Source: an uncultured Tateyamaria sp. (GTDB taxonomy: Bacteria; Pseudomonadota; Alphaproteobacteria; Rhodobacterales; Rhodobacteraceae). From it: a stretch of 64,000 nt of DNA. The notes under the pieces are model-generated. The model did not search any database, was not told the origin of the DNA, and saw only the letters and a program-made list of their open reading frames with translations. Positions 1 through 9,263 of this stretch are shown one piece after another. The translations under genes were made by a program, and so were the position numbers. How positions within the stretch are numbered: the stretch's first letter is position 1; every line of letters begins with the position of its first letter. The stretch covers positions 1 through 64,000 of the forward strand of contig NZ_CANMBJ010000005.1 of assembly GCF_947496075.1 (NCBI RefSeq), in the 5' to 3' direction.

Positions 1-1
1 C

Positions 2-73
2 GAAGCCGAAGCCGAAGCCGAAGCCGAAGCCGAAGCCGAAGCCGAAGCCGAAGCCGAAGCCGAAGCCGAAGCC
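2..73 (+). repeat. In-frame hexanucleotide tandem repeat (GAAGCC)x12
   Basis: Twelve perfect copies of GAAGCC encode Glu-Ala pairs, and base 1 fits a further copy running out of the window. The six-base unit keeps frame whatever the copy number, so slippage would change length without breaking the protein. Confidence 0.95.
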
Positions 74-1597
74 GAAGAATTCTTTGCCCAATCGACAGTC
101 GATACAACCCCTGTCGAAGCCGAACTGGTTGATGACGCGACCGCTGCGGACATGGCCGATGCGGCACCTGACAGCATTGCGGCAAAGCTGCAGCGCATCC
201 GCGCTGTGGTCTCGCAAAGCCAGGACGAGGCAGAAGACGAAGAGATGTTCGAAGACGAACATGCCGAGGCCTTTGCCCCGGCAGTCGATTTCGAAGATAT
301 CACCGAAGCTGTAGACGAAGATGTTGCGGCTGAAGATATCCGCATCTCTGCCGCCGAAGACTTTGAAGCGGCCCATGACGCGCTGGCTGACCAAGCCGAT
401 GATGACGAAGACGACATCGGTGACATCCTGGCCCGCCTTGAAGCCGATAAATCTGATGCACCGGTAGAAGCAGAAGCAGAAGCAGAAGCAGAAGCAGAAG
501 CAGAAGCAGAAGAGGTGATCGTGGCCGCGTCCGATTCGCAAGCGGATGATGACGATGATCTTGGTCTCGACACGCTGGCGGCATTGATGGCAGCCGATGA
601 CGATGCACCTGCATCGGAAGAGGACGTAGCCGACAACCTCTTTGACGACAGCGCAGAGGCCGATGCGCCCGAAGCGGAGGAGGCATCCGCCCACCCCCGC
701 GCACGCGTGATCAAGGTCAAGCGCGCGGACATCGACGCGGCCATTGCCAGCGGTGCGCTTGAAGAGGTCGAGGACTCGACCGCCGAAAGCACCCTGTCGG
801 CAGAAGATGAAGCCGAACTGCTGGCTGAACTGGCCGAGGTCGAGGCGGAGTTGCCGATATCAGAGGACGTCGACACAGACATTGACGGCGACGCCGACAT
901 TGATGAAGTCGAAGCTGAGGCAGACACGTCCGAAGAACCCGAAGCCGTCAAAGATGATGACGTGCAACGCCTGATGGCCGAGGCCGAAAACCAGATGGAT
1001 GAACCGGAAGGGTCGCGCCGCCGCAACGCCTTCCAGCATCTCAAGGCTGCGGTCATGGCAAAAAAGGCGGATGCCGACATCGGCAAGAAGGACGAAGAAG
1101 AGGAAGGCGCGTTCCGCTCGGATCTCGCCTCTGTAGTCAAACCACGCCGTCCCGAAGCGCGCAGCGAAGGTGCGAAGCGCCCGGGCAGCGACCGCCCCGC
1201 GCCACTCAAGTTGGTTGCGGAACAACGTGTTGACGTTGACACGGCGCCCAAGGGCCCTGTCACACCGCGCCGTGTGGCGGCGATGGATGACGGCACAAGC
1301 ACCGAAGACGCAGGCAATTTCGCTGACTACGCGTCCGAAATGGGCGCGCATGACCTGCCGTCCTTGCTGGAAGCCGCCGCAAGCTACCTGAGCTTCGTGG
1401 AAGGCCGCGATCAATTCTCGCGCCCGCAACTGATGACCAAGGTGCGTCAGGTCGAACAAGGCGACTTCAGCCGCGAAGACGGGCTGCGCTCGTTCGGCCA
1501 GCTGCTGCGCGCGGGCAAGATCGAAAAGATCAGAGGGGGCCGCTTTGCCGTGACAAGCGATATCGGCTACCGCCCGGACCAACGCGAAGCAGGCTAA
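2..1597 (+). CDS. Acidic EA-repeat protein with small C-terminal domain, 5' end outside window
   Basis: The frame is open from the window edge, so the start lies upstream; 531 codons are visible. The visible part opens with about twelve Glu-Ala pairs, and a second run of seven lies near codons 156-169. Most of the protein is rich in Asp, Glu and Ala and probably disordered. The last ~80 residues lose the acidic bias and contain alternating hydrophobic and basic segments (SYLSFVEGRDQFSRP, RSFGQLLRAGKIEKIRGG), which suggests a small folded, perhaps helical domain. I do not recognise a function; similar acidic proteins are usually annotated as hypothetical in Rhodobacteraceae. An ATG at 152 could be mistaken for the start, but the frame continues upstream in the same repeat. 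A strong terminator follows at 1620. Confidence 0.7.
   Translation, partial: EAEAEAEAEAEAEAEAEAEAEAEAEEFFAQSTVDTTPVEAELVDDATAADMADAAPDSIAAKLQRIRAVVSQSQDEAEDEEMFEDEHAEAFAPAVDFEDITEAVDEDVAAEDIRISAAEDFEAAHDALADQADDDEDDIGDILARLEADKSDAPVEAEAEAEAEAEAEAEEVIVAASDSQADDDDDLGLDTLAALMAADDDAPASEEDVADNLFDDSAEADAPEAEEASAHPRARVIKVKRADIDAAIASGALEEVEDSTAESTLSAEDEAELLAELAEVEAELPISEDVDTDIDGDADIDEVEAEADTSEEPEAVKDDDVQRLMAEAENQMDEPEGSRRRNAFQHLKAAVMAKKADADIGKKDEEEEGAFRSDLASVVKPRRPEARSEGAKRPGSDRPAPLKLVAEQRVDVDTAPKGPVTPRRVAAMDDGTSTEDAGNFADYASEMGAHDLPSLLEAAASYLSFVEGRDQFSRPQLMTKVRQVEQGDFSREDGLRSFGQLLRAGKIEKIRGGRFAVTSDIGYRPDQREAG
467..508 (+). repeat. Second in-frame hexanucleotide repeat (GAAGCA)x7
   Basis: Seven perfect copies of GAAGCA encode Glu-Ala pairs in the same frame as the first array. 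It uses GCA for Ala instead of GCC, so it arose by a separate expansion and is not a copy of the first array. Confidence 0.95.
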
Positions 1598-1619
1598 GTC
1601 CAGCAAATGAACTCTTGAC

Positions 1620-1646
1620 AGGCGCCCTTGAACAGGCGCCTTTTTT
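1620..1646 (+). terminator. Rho-independent terminator after the EA-repeat gene
   Basis: A 7-bp stem AGGCGCC/GGCGCCT with an 8-nt loop is followed directly by a run of T. It lies 23 bp after the stop of the acidic protein and immediately before the acetyltransferase start. Confidence 0.85.
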
Positions 1647-1647
1647 C

Positions 1648-2211
1648 ATGGCTGATGCGCATATGAGCTTTCCAGACCAACCCACACTGACCGGCCCCAC
1701 CCTTCATCTGCGCCCCTTGCAGGCCGAAGATGAAGGCGCACTTGCGCGCGCGGCGTCCGATCCTGCCATCTGGGCGGTGCACCCGTCGCCTGACCGCTAT
1801 AAGCCAGAGGTGTTCGCGCCCTATTTCCAGATGCTTCTGCGCGAAGGCGGCACGCTTGTCGCCACGGACCGGGCCAGCAATGACATCATTGGCTGCTCAC
1901 GCTACTACCCGGCCTCGGAAAGCCCTGGCGAATATGGAATCGGCTTTACCTTCCTGACGCGCGCCTATTGGGGCGGTGCCGCGAATTGGGAAATGAAATC
2001 TCTGATGCTGGATCATGCCTTCCAGTACATGGAGGCCGTCTGGTTCCACATCGGTACCGATAATGTCCGCTCACAAAAAGCCACTGCGAAACTCGGCGTC
2101 GATCACGTCGCAACAGAAACGCGAACGCTCAGCAGCGGAACAGCCATTTATGAATGTTACCGGCTCAGCAAAGCCACATGGCAGGCGCGTCAAGCGTCGG
2201 GGTCAGGCTGA
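1648..2211 (+). CDS. GNAT-family N-acetyltransferase
   Basis: About 187 residues resembling RimJ/RimL-type acetyltransferases: an N-terminal GPTLHLRPLQAED segment typical of the first strand and helix, a central GYxxGFTFLTRAYWG-like segment before a long helix, and a late NVRSQKATAKLG stretch matching the acetyl-CoA-binding region. It probably transfers an acetyl group from acetyl-CoA to an amine or a protein N-terminus; the substrate is not visible. The frame is open from 1615, but that start falls inside the terminator, so ATG 1648 or 1663 is preferred; neither has a clear ribosome-binding site. Confidence 0.8.
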   Translation: MADAHMSFPDQPTLTGPTLHLRPLQAEDEGALARAASDPAIWAVHPSPDRYKPEVFAPYFQMLLREGGTLVATDRASNDIIGCSRYYPASESPGEYGIGFTFLTRAYWGGAANWEMKSLMLDHAFQYMEAVWFHIGTDNVRSQKATAKLGVDHVATETRTLSSGTAIYECYRLSKATWQARQASGSG

Positions 2212-2405
2212 CCGATCCCCTTGAAGACAAACTTCAGGGGGAAGGCCCAGATGACACCCAACCCGACATAGATCAGCAGCTCAACAAGGATCGGGGGCCG
2301 GTCGAACAGCCCTACGATGGACACAGCCGCCACGATGTAAAGCGGCAGCGCCACGATCAGGATCAACAGGGCAAGCCATTTCCGGGTCTTGTAGCGCAGC
2401 GCCAT
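2190..2405 (-). CDS. DUF2842 small membrane protein
   Basis: A 71-residue protein with a basic N-terminus (MALRYKTRKW) and two hydrophobic segments (about residues 10-30 and 38-60), ending FKGIGQPDPDA. Size, two-helix layout and the WAFPLKFVF segment match the alphaproteobacterial DUF2842 family, whose function is unknown. GAGGAG lies just upstream of ATG 2405. It is 10 bp downstream of purA on the same strand, so it is likely co-transcribed. Its 3' end overlaps the end of the convergent acetyltransferase gene by 22 bp. Confidence 0.82.
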   Translation of the reverse strand: MALRYKTRKWLALLILIVALPLYIVAAVSIVGLFDRPPILVELLIYVGLGVIWAFPLKFVFKGIGQPDPDA

Positions 2406-2415
2406 GCGAGGCTCC

Positions 2416-3708
2416 TCAGTCGGCAAAAGGGTCCCGCACCAGGATCGTATCCTCACGCTCGGGCGACGTGGAAAGTAGCGCGACGGGGCAGTCGATCAAC
2501 TCTTCGACCCGGCGCACATATTTGATGGCATTGGCCGGCAGATCGGCCCAGCTGCGCGCGCCTTCTGTCGATTCAGACCAACCCGGCATCTCTTCATAAA
2601 CCGGCGTACAGCGCGCCTGTTGGTCTGCGGCTGTGGGCAGATAGTCCAGCGTTTCGCCATCCAACTCATAACCCACGCAAATCTTCAGCGTCTCGAAGCC
2701 GTCCAGCACATCCAACTTGGTCAGCGAAATCCCGTTCACGCCAGAGGTCGCACAAGTCTGGCGCACAAGGCAGGCATCGAACCACCCGCAACGACGCTTG
2801 CGACCTGTCGTGGTGCCAAACTCATGCCCCCGCTCGCCCAAGCGCTGACCATCCGCATCTTCCAACTCGGTCGGAAACGGCCCCTCGCCCACACGGGTGG
2901 TGTAGGCTTTGACGATGCCCAGCACGAAATCGATGCTCCCAGGGCCCATACCCACACCCGTTGCGGCTTGCCCCGCAATCACATTGGACGATGTCACAAA
3001 AGGGTACGTGCCGAAATCGATGTCCAGAAGCGCACCCTGCGCGCCCTCGAACAAGATGCGCTTGCCCGCCTTTCGCGCCTCGTTCATCACCTTCCAAACG
3101 GGGGCGGCGTATTCAAGGATGGCGGGTGCTACCTCGGCCAGCTTGGCGATCAGCGCATCGCGGTCCACCGGATCAAGGCCAAGACCACGGCGCAGTGCAT
3201 CGTGATGCACAAGGGCGCGATCGACGCGCAGCTCCAACGTCGCAGGGTCGGCCAGATCAGCCACACGCACGACGCGCCGGCCCACCTTGTCTTCGTAGGC
3301 GGGACCGATGCCGCGCCCGGTTGTGCCAATCTTGGCCACGGAATTCTGAGCTTCGCGCGCCCGATCCAATTCGCCGTGAATCGGCAGGATCAGCGGCGTG
3401 TTCTCGGCAATCATCAGCGTCTCGGGCGTGATCTTCACGCCTTGGGCACGCAGAGTCTCAATCTCAGACACAAGGTGCCACGGGTCCAACACCACGCCGT
3501 TGCCAATGACAGACAGCTTGCCGCCGCGCACCACGCCCGAAGGCAACGCATGCAGTTTGTAGACCTCACCATCAATGACCAGCGTGTGCCCGGCATTGTG
3601 TCCGCCCTGAAAGCGGGCGATCACATCGGCCCGCTCGCTCAACCAGTCGACAATCTTGCCCTTGCCCTCATCGCCCCATTGTGCGCCGACAACCACCACA
3701 TTGGCCAT
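2416..3708 (-). CDS. purA: Adenylosuccinate synthetase
   Basis: This enzyme condenses IMP and aspartate using GTP, the first committed step from IMP to AMP, in the cytoplasm. The 430 residues match the usual bacterial length. The N-terminus has the GDEGKGK phosphate loop (residues 12-18) with catalytic Asp13, then [10 protein letters not shown] with His41. [14 protein letters not shown] and [11 protein letters not shown], the aspartate/IMP-binding loop, follow. The frame extends upstream to 3762, but the conserved [12 protein letters not shown] start fixes 3708. DUF2842 follows 10 bp downstream. A dispersed repeat copy lies about 70 bp upstream. Confidence 0.97.
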   Translation of the reverse strand: MANVVVVGAQWGDEGKGKIVDWLSERADVIARFQGGHNAGHTLVIDGEVYKLHALPSGVVRGGKLSVIGNGVVLDPWHLVSEIETLRAQGVKITPETLMIAENTPLILPIHGELDRAREAQNSVAKIGTTGRGIGPAYEDKVGRRVVRVADLADPATLELRVDRALVHHDALRRGLGLDPVDRDALIAKLAEVAPAILEYAAPVWKVMNEARKAGKRILFEGAQGALLDIDFGTYPFVTSSNVIAGQAATGVGMGPGSIDFVLGIVKAYTTRVGEGPFPTELEDADGQRLGERGHEFGTTTGRKRRCGWFDACLVRQTCATSGVNGISLTKLDVLDGFETLKICVGYELDGETLDYLPTAADQQARCTPVYEEMPGWSESTEGARSWADLPANAIKYVRRVEELIDCPVALLSTSPEREDTILVRDPFAD

Positions 3709-3780
3709 TTGATGCCCTTTCAGAAAGCAAACCCGCGTCCGTATAGCGATACGCACGGGCAAGGCAAACCGGTATCTGTG

Positions 3781-3816
3781 TTTCTTCTGACGAAAAATAC
3801 CACCGCCGGAGGCACC
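3781..3816 (-). repeat. Dispersed intergenic repeat, family 1, copy A
   Basis: Read on the minus strand this is a ~35-nt element beginning GTGCCTCCGGCGGT and ending GTCAGAAGAA. It matches the element at 16444-16479 at all but about two internal positions. Both copies read toward the start of the next gene (here purA). Confidence 0.8.
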
Positions 3817-3882
3817 AGCGGCTTGCGGCCCACGCAGGTTTCAGGCCATCAACGCATCAGCACGATCCAAGGACCAACCCCG

Positions 3883-4278
3883 ATGGGCTTTTTCGCACGC
3901 TGGCTTTTCGCCTTTGGCCTTCTGGCCGTCACCTACAATCCGACCCAATACAACTACGTCGCATGGGCCGCGCAACACGGGCCAAGCAACCTCTCGATTG
4001 CGGTGCTGGCAGGCCTCCTTCTTCTGATCGGCTACATCATCTACCTGCGCGCCACGCTACGATCGATTGGCGGGTTCGGCATGGCACTGGTGCTGGCCGT
4101 CGTCGGCGCGGTGTTGTGGGTGCTGTACGACCTGGGCCTGCTCACATTGGACAACGGCAACCTCAACACATGGCTGGGCGTGTTCGCCCTGTCGCTTGTG
4201 CTGGGGGTCGGCCTGAACTGGAGCCATGTGCGGCGGCGCCTGTCGGGGCAGGCGGATATGGACGACGTGGACGAGTAG
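3883..4278 (+). CDS. DUF6524-type small integral membrane protein
   Basis: A 131-residue protein with four hydrophobic segments (about residues 3-20, 36-55, 65-85, 95-112) and an acidic tail after an RRRLSGQ basic stretch. The N-terminal MGFFARWLFAFGLLAVTYNP and the WVLYDLGLL segment fit a family annotated DUF6524 in marine Proteobacteria; its function is unknown. The frame is open much further upstream only because it runs antisense to purA. ATG 3883 is the first that gives the membrane-protein N-terminus. It converges with the nitrile hydratase cluster, and hairpins separate the two. Confidence 0.72.
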   Translation: MGFFARWLFAFGLLAVTYNPTQYNYVAWAAQHGPSNLSIAVLAGLLLLIGYIIYLRATLRSIGGFGMALVLAVVGAVLWVLYDLGLLTLDNGNLNTWLGVFALSLVLGVGLNWSHVRRRLSGQADMDDVDE

Positions 4279-4283
4279 CAACC

Positions 4284-4334
4284 CCGCCAAGATTTTTTGG
4301 CGGAAAAAGTCATTCTTGGGGGCCAGCCCCCAAG
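4284..4334. terminator. Pair of hairpins between convergent genes
   Basis: Two stem-loops lie back to back: CCGCCAA/TTGGCGG (4284-4303, followed by a short A run) and CTTGGGGG/CCCCCAAG (4315-4334). The position between the ends of the DUF6524 gene and the nitrile hydratase accessory gene suggests a bidirectional terminator. The T tract within the first loop is modest. Confidence 0.6.
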
Positions 4335-4364
4335 CCCCCGAAGTCTAACTGGCAAGATGAAGGA

Positions 4365-4673
4365 TCAGTCCAGTGTCACGGGCTGCCCATGTGGCGTGCG
4401 CAGATAGGCGGCTTCCCACTCCGCGCGCATATCCGAAAGCGCAGCCGCTTCGGCGGCCCCTGTTTCGGTCAACAGCGCCTCGAGTGTTTCGAGCCACGCG
4501 ACGAAGTAATCGTCCCCGCCATTCAACTCTTTCGCCAGGCCGTGCCGCTTTAACGTTGCGCCAAAGCGCGCAGCCCAGTCGGGCCAGGCAAAATGCCCTG
4601 CCTCGTTCAAATGCACGGTCAAAGCAAAGAGCTGCGCGTGCCATGGGGCTTCAAAACTCGGCTCGGGCGTCAT
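4365..4673 (-). CDS. Nitrile hydratase accessory protein (cobalt-insertion chaperone, NthE/P14K type)
   Basis: A 102-residue protein resembling the activator subunits of nitrile hydratase, which deliver cobalt to the alpha subunit. Visible family features are PSFEAPWHAQLFALTVHLNEAG near the start and an FAWPDWAARFG segment, which also resemble the beta-subunit N-terminal half. It is the third gene of the nth operon. ATG 4673 overlaps the beta-subunit stop as ATGA, the same arrangement as at the alpha/beta junction, so this start is preferred over the in-frame one at 4697. Confidence 0.85.
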   Translation of the reverse strand: MTPEPSFEAPWHAQLFALTVHLNEAGHFAWPDWAARFGATLKRHGLAKELNGGDDYFVAWLETLEALLTETGAAEAAALSDMRAEWEAAYLRTPHGQPVTLD

Positions 4674-5344
4674 GTGGCTGACAGGTAGCTTTGCCACAGG
4701 TCAAGGATCACCTCATCCTCGGGATGTTCCGGATGCGCCCAGATGTCCTGCGCCCTGAGCGCCACGGCATAGAGCGGTTCAGGCGCTTCGCCCAATCGGT
4801 GCGCATTGCTGTCAGGCAACACATGGCTTCCGTGCTGTCGCACAATCGTACCCAGCGCACCCGTCGCATAGGCAGGCAACCGCGTGTGCCCACCGGGCAC
4901 CTGCATATTCTCTGGCAGTGATCGAATGCGCACTGTGTCACCTGCGACGAAGAGGGCTGCGACATTGCTGGGGCGCGTCGCGGGGCCACCCTTGGCCAAA
5001 ACTCCCGCCACGGCCGCCGCAGCCAACCGCTTGTCCGCCAGATCGCTTGGCCCCTGTGCCGCCCCCTGCGCCAGCTCATCGCGGCTCACAGCCCCTGTAT
5101 CAACCAACAGATCAGCCAGCGCCGCCACCCATTTCTCGTAGTAGGAAAAGCGCCCGTAATCCTTGGGGGACAGGCACTCGCGCGCGTGGCGCGACACATC
5201 AATGTTCCACAGCCCCAGCGACCCACATGCCAGCGTGATCGCCAGCGCGCGCGGATGCCAGTCGGCATGAAAGATCACATCCTCAGGCTCTGGCGACACG
5301 GCGCCATCCCCGAAACGACCGCCCATATCGTGCACGCGCGTCAT
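4670..5344 (-). CDS. nthB: Nitrile hydratase subunit beta
   Basis: A 224-residue beta subunit, the normal size, starting [14 protein letters not shown]. That is the family's typical opening, followed by [13 protein letters not shown]. The C-terminal half has the SH3-like barrel features [24 protein letters not shown] and a late ILDLWQSYL. It pairs with the alpha subunit to hydrate nitriles to amides in the cytoplasm. It overlaps nthA by four bases (ATGA) and the accessory gene in the same way, so the three are translationally coupled. Confidence 0.93.
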   Translation of the reverse strand: MTRVHDMGGRFGDGAVSPEPEDVIFHADWHPRALAITLACGSLGLWNIDVSRHARECLSPKDYGRFSYYEKWVAALADLLVDTGAVSRDELAQGAAQGPSDLADKRLAAAAVAGVLAKGGPATRPSNVAALFVAGDTVRIRSLPENMQVPGGHTRLPAYATGALGTIVRQHGSHVLPDSNAHRLGEAPEPLYAVALRAQDIWAHPEHPEDEVILDLWQSYLSAT

Positions 5345-5958
5345 GGTGACACCGCCAGACCGCAGCCAATCATGCTGTCACGGGTGACCAATGCCATCAG
5401 TGCGACCTCATCCATGCCTTCCGTGCCTTCGGGCCGTTGCGGCAGAACAAGGTACCGCACCTCGGCCGTCGAATCCCAGACGCGCATGGCCTGCCCCTCC
5501 GGCAAAGTCACACCGAACTCTGCCAACACCTTGCGCGGTTCACGCACCGCGCGGGATCGGTACGCATCGGACTTGTACCAGCCCGGCGGAATGCCCAGCA
5601 GCGGCCACGGGTAGCATGAGCAGAGCGTGCAGACGACCATGTTGTGTACGGCTTCCGTGTTCTCGACCACCACCATATGTTCGCCTTGCCGCCCGTAATA
5701 GCCCAGCTCCGCCAGTACCGGATCGGCGTCCTCCAGCAAGGCAGCCTTGAACGCGGGATCGGACCACGCCCGTGCCACGACATGGGCGCCGTTCTTGGGG
5801 CCGATCTTGTTTTCATAGGTGTCAATGATCTCGTCCAGAGCCGCGGGATCAATCAGCCCCTTCTGGGTCAGGATGGTTTCCAGCGCCTTGACCCGCAACG
5901 CAGGGTCAGAGGGCAACAGCGAATGCGGGTGATCGTGGTCGGAATGGTCATGGGGCAT
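5341..5958 (-). CDS. nthA: Nitrile hydratase subunit alpha, cobalt type
   Basis: A 205-residue alpha subunit with the metal-binding claw C110-T-L-C113-S-C115 followed by YPWPLLG. The Thr after the first Cys is the signature of the non-corrin cobalt class (iron enzymes have Ser). The N-terminus [13 protein letters not shown] is rich in His and Asp, possibly a cobalt-binding tail. The frame is open upstream to 6057, but ATG 5958 gives the family-like start. It heads a three-gene overlapping operon. No amidase gene lies nearby, so the fate of the amide product is not visible here. Confidence 0.95.
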   Translation of the reverse strand: MPHDHSDHDHPHSLLPSDPALRVKALETILTQKGLIDPAALDEIIDTYENKIGPKNGAHVVARAWSDPAFKAALLEDADPVLAELGYYGRQGEHMVVVENTEAVHNMVVCTLCSCYPWPLLGIPPGWYKSDAYRSRAVREPRKVLAEFGVTLPEGQAMRVWDSTAEVRYLVLPQRPEGTEGMDEVALMALVTRDSMIGCGLAVSP

Positions 5959-6074
5959 GGCCTGATCATGGAACCCTACGTACACAAATGTCCAGAGGCC
6001 GAAACCGCCCTTGCCCCGCTTCGCAAACTTGCATAGATACCGCCCATCGCGCAGCAAAGAGCCTTGAACGCTTC

Positions 6075-6440
6075 ATGGAAAATGTCGTCCTGATCATCCA
6101 CCTGATCCTTGCCCTCGGCCTGATTGCCGTGGTGCTGATGCAGCGCTCCGAAGGGGGTGGGCTTGGTATGGGCGGCGGCGGAGGTGGTGCGGCCACAGGC
6201 CGACCAGCAGCGACCGCACTGGGCAAAGTGACCTGGATCCTCGGGATCGGGTTCACCATTACGTCGATCACGTTGACGATCATCGCGGCACAGAACGCAT
6301 CCGGCACGTCCGTCATTGACCAGTTGGGCATCACACCGCCTGCGCAAAATGCGCCCGCCGACGATCTGGTGCCGCCAGGTGGCGACCTGTTGCCGCCGAC
6401 CGGCGACGACGACGCGCCGCTGGTTCCCAGCGCCGACTAA
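6075..6440 (+). CDS. secG: Preprotein translocase subunit SecG
   Basis: A 121-residue SecG with two membrane segments (about residues 3-19 and 50-70) joined by a glycine-rich loop (LGMGGGGGGAATGR), then a Pro/Asp-rich tail that is longer than in E. coli, as is common in alphaproteobacteria. It assists SecYE in protein export at the inner membrane. The frame opens further upstream, but ATG 6075 gives the conserved MENVVLIIHLIL start. It lies divergently from the nth operon and upstream of pyrG, a gene order common in alphaproteobacteria. Confidence 0.94.
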   Translation: MENVVLIIHLILALGLIAVVLMQRSEGGGLGMGGGGGGAATGRPAATALGKVTWILGIGFTITSITLTIIAAQNASGTSVIDQLGITPPAQNAPADDLVPPGGDLLPPTGDDDAPLVPSAD

Positions 6441-6490
6441 ACAAAACCTTGCGGGGATGCGAAAAGCTGCAACATCATGTTGCGGCCTCC

Positions 6491-6520
6491 TTGCCCCGTT
6501 GAACCGAATCCTGTTATACT
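6491..6520 (+). promoter_or_regulatory. Candidate sigma-70 promoter for pyrG
   Basis: TTGCCC (6491-6496) and TATACT (6515-6520) are separated by 18 bp and lie about 80 bp before the pyrG ATG. Upstream at 6469-6483 is a GCAACAT/ATGTTGC hairpin that may end secG transcription. Confidence 0.45.
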
Positions 6521-6599
6521 GAGGCCCCGTGGGGAACGCTTTCATGCGTCTGCTCACAGTGGCCTGAAGGCCTGATTGAACCACGGGGGACTGCACCAC

Positions 6600-8243
6600 A
6601 TGGCACGCTACATTTTCATCACGGGCGGCGTTGTGTCATCGCTGGGCAAAGGGCTGGCATCAGCCGCCCTTGGTGCGCTTCTGCAGGCCCGTGGCTTTTC
6701 CGTACGGTTGCGTAAACTGGACCCCTATCTGAACGTCGATCCCGGCACCATGTCGCCTTTTGAGCATGGCGAAGTGTTCGTGACCGACGATGGCGCGGAA
6801 ACCGACCTCGACCTTGGCCACTACGAACGCTTTACAGGCGTGGCTGCGCGCAAAACCGATTCCGTGTCTTCTGGCCGCATCTACTCCAACGTCCTCGAAA
6901 AGGAGCGCCGCGGCGACTACTTGGGCAAAACGATCCAGGTCATTCCCCACGTCACGAACGAGATCAAGGATTTCATCGAGATCGGCGATGATGAGGTCGA
7001 CTTCATGCTGTGCGAGATTGGCGGCACTGTGGGTGACATCGAAGGGCTGCCCTTCTTCGAAGCCATCCGCCAGTTCAGCCAGGACAAGCCGCGCGGCCAG
7101 TGCATCTTCATGCACCTGACGCTGCTGCCATGGATCAAGGCGTCCGGCGAATTGAAAACCAAGCCGACCCAGCACAGCGTCAAGGAACTGCGGTCCATCG
7201 GCATTGCCCCCGACATTCTGGTCTGCCGGTCAGAGGGGCTAATCCCGGAAAAGGAGCGCGAGAAGCTTGCCCTCTTCTGCAATGTCCGCCCCGACAGCGT
7301 GATCGCTGCGCAGGACCTTGGCACCATCTATGACGCCCCTCTCGCCTACCACGCCGAAGGGCTGGACCAAGCCGTGCTCGACGCCTTCCAGATCAGCCCG
7401 GCGCCCAAGCCGGACCTCGCAAAGTGGGAAGACGTCAGCGACCGCATCCACAACGCGGAAGGCGAAGTGAAGGTCGCCATCGTCGGCAAATACACCCAGC
7501 TTGAAGACGCCTATAAATCGATTGCCGAGGCACTAACCCATGGCGGCATGGCCAACCGGGTCAAGGTCAAGGTCGAATGGGTCGATGCCGAACTGTTCGA
7601 CAACGAAGACCCCGCACCCCATCTCGAAGGGTTCAATGCCATCCTCGTGCCCGGCGGCTTTGGCGAACGCGGCACCGAAGGCAAGATCAAGGCGGCCGAG
7701 TTCGCCCGCACCCGCAAGGTCCCATACCTCGGCATCTGCCTTGGCATGCAAATGGCAGTGATCGAAGCGGCGCGTAACGTGGCTGGCCTGAAAACCGCAG
7801 GGTCCGAGGAATTTGACCACGAGGCGGGCAAGAAACGGTTTGAACCGGTGGTCTACCACCTCAAGGAATGGGTGCAGGGCAACCACAAGGTCGAACGCAA
7901 GGTGGGCGACGACAAGGGCGGGACAATGCGCCTTGGAGCCTATGACGCCACCCTGACGGAAGGCAGCCGCGTGGCCGAAGCCTATGGCACCACCACGATC
8001 GACGAACGCCACCGCCACCGCTACGAGGTCGACATCAAGTACCGCGAGCAGTTGGAAAAAGCGGGGCTCAGTTTTTCAGGCATGTCGCCGGATGGCCGTC
8101 TGCCGGAGATCGTGGAATGGTCAGATCACCCGTGGTTCATCGGCGTGCAGTTCCACCCGGAACTGAAATCCAAGCCCTTCGATCCCCACCCGTTGTTCCA
8201 GGATTTCGTGCGCGCGGCCAAGGATATGTCACGGCTGGTGTGA
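6600..8243 (+). CDS. pyrG: CTP synthase
   Basis: A 547-residue enzyme of normal length that aminates UTP to CTP using ATP and glutamine. The N-terminal synthetase domain opens [18 protein letters not shown] with the phosphate loop at residues 9-18. The C-terminal glutamine amidotransferase domain has nucleophile Cys380 (GICLGMQ) and His519/Glu521 (FHPELKS). The ATG at 6600 matches the conserved N-terminus; an in-frame ATG eight codons earlier does not. It is cytoplasmic and essential for pyrimidine nucleotide supply. Confidence 0.97.
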   Translation: MARYIFITGGVVSSLGKGLASAALGALLQARGFSVRLRKLDPYLNVDPGTMSPFEHGEVFVTDDGAETDLDLGHYERFTGVAARKTDSVSSGRIYSNVLEKERRGDYLGKTIQVIPHVTNEIKDFIEIGDDEVDFMLCEIGGTVGDIEGLPFFEAIRQFSQDKPRGQCIFMHLTLLPWIKASGELKTKPTQHSVKELRSIGIAPDILVCRSEGLIPEKEREKLALFCNVRPDSVIAAQDLGTIYDAPLAYHAEGLDQAVLDAFQISPAPKPDLAKWEDVSDRIHNAEGEVKVAIVGKYTQLEDAYKSIAEALTHGGMANRVKVKVEWVDAELFDNEDPAPHLEGFNAILVPGGFGERGTEGKIKAAEFARTRKVPYLGICLGMQMAVIEAARNVAGLKTAGSEEFDHEAGKKRFEPVVYHLKEWVQGNHKVERKVGDDKGGTMRLGAYDATLTEGSRVAEAYGTTTIDERHRHRYEVDIKYREQLEKAGLSFSGMSPDGRLPEIVEWSDHPWFIGVQFHPELKSKPFDPHPLFQDFVRAAKDMSRLV

Positions 8244-8339
8244 CCGCCAAACGGCGCGCGTGCTGTAAATCACTCGCGAAATTCTCGCAAAACGAGTAGT
8301 ATCCTCCGCATTGAACACACTCAATTTCGGAGGGCGCCC

Positions 8340-9170
8340 ATGTCGTTATTTCAAGTCGGGCACGATCGCTACGCCGCAGCGGGACACGGCGACAAATACT
8401 CAGCCATTGATCAGCGCGCACTTGCGCGGGTGGTCGGCAGTGTCGCGGTTGGATTGCCCGTCATACTGTGGATCGCGTCTCACCTGCCCTCGGACAATCC
8501 ATATATCGACACCTGTTTCCGCTATTCGATCAGCCACTTCTACTACGCACCGCTCTGGGGCACGGTGTTTACCGGTGCACTATGCTTCATCGGCGCCTAC
8601 CTCGTAGTCTACCGTGGTGAAGACAGGCTCGGAGCCGAAAACCGGCTGGCAACATATGCCGGGATCGGAGCCTTCGGTATCGCCCTCTTTCCAACCAGTG
8701 GCTGGGGGTGCGACACCGAGATATTCGCGGCGCGGCCTAAACTGACCATGCGCCTTGTCGACGGCGCGCCCGCGCTGGACGGCACCTTTGATCCCACCAC
8801 CGCGTTTCGACTTTTTGAATACGCAAGCGTCATCCACTACGCGTCTGCCGCCTTCGTGTTCTTCTTTCTCGCCTGGTTTTGCTTTTTCGTGTTCACAGCC
8901 GTGGATGACGACCAACGCGATGCACTCGGAAAGCCGACGCAGGTCAAGGTCATCCGCAACACCTTTTACTATGCTGCGGGCTCTGTCATCGTGCTGGCGA
9001 TCCTTGCCATGGGCAGTGCCGCGTTGATCCCATGGCTGACCGGCGTACCCTGGCCGTGGTGGGATGCCGGCAACTGGACCTTCTGGTGCGAGGCCGCCGC
9101 GTTGATTGCTTTCGGTATCTCCTGGCTTGTCAAAGGCCGGTTCATAACGTGGCTCGAGGACGAAACCTGA
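8340..9170 (+). CDS. Integral membrane protein of unknown function
   Basis: A 276-residue protein with about six hydrophobic segments (roughly residues 30-50, 75-97, 108-124, 160-186, 212-235, 245-265). Polar features include SISHFYYAPLWGTVF before the second membrane segment, LVVYRGED after it, and an external-looking loop with two Cys. The SHxYY and YRGxD pattern recurs in an uncharacterised proteobacterial membrane family, but I cannot give it a name or function. It stands alone, with GGAGG 5-9 bases before the ATG and no obvious operon partner. Confidence 0.6.
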   Translation: MSLFQVGHDRYAAAGHGDKYSAIDQRALARVVGSVAVGLPVILWIASHLPSDNPYIDTCFRYSISHFYYAPLWGTVFTGALCFIGAYLVVYRGEDRLGAENRLATYAGIGAFGIALFPTSGWGCDTEIFAARPKLTMRLVDGAPALDGTFDPTTAFRLFEYASVIHYASAAFVFFFLAWFCFFVFTAVDDDQRDALGKPTQVKVIRNTFYYAAGSVIVLAILAMGSAALIPWLTGVPWPWWDAGNWTFWCEAAALIAFGISWLVKGRFITWLEDET

Positions 9171-9263
9171 GCAAGCCCGGCACATCACGACCCCGTGACC
9201 CCGGTTTATCCAACGTGATACTCTCTTACCTCATAGGCAACCGCCACCCGAGGAGACATGCCC

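Noticed and set aside
300-704. Minus-strand frame with a long leucine run
   Set aside because: It is the complement of the Glu-Ala repeat; the real frame is the acidic protein.
2620-3882. Upstream extension of the DUF6524 frame
   Set aside because: The frame is open antisense to purA. The membrane-protein N-terminus begins at ATG 3883.
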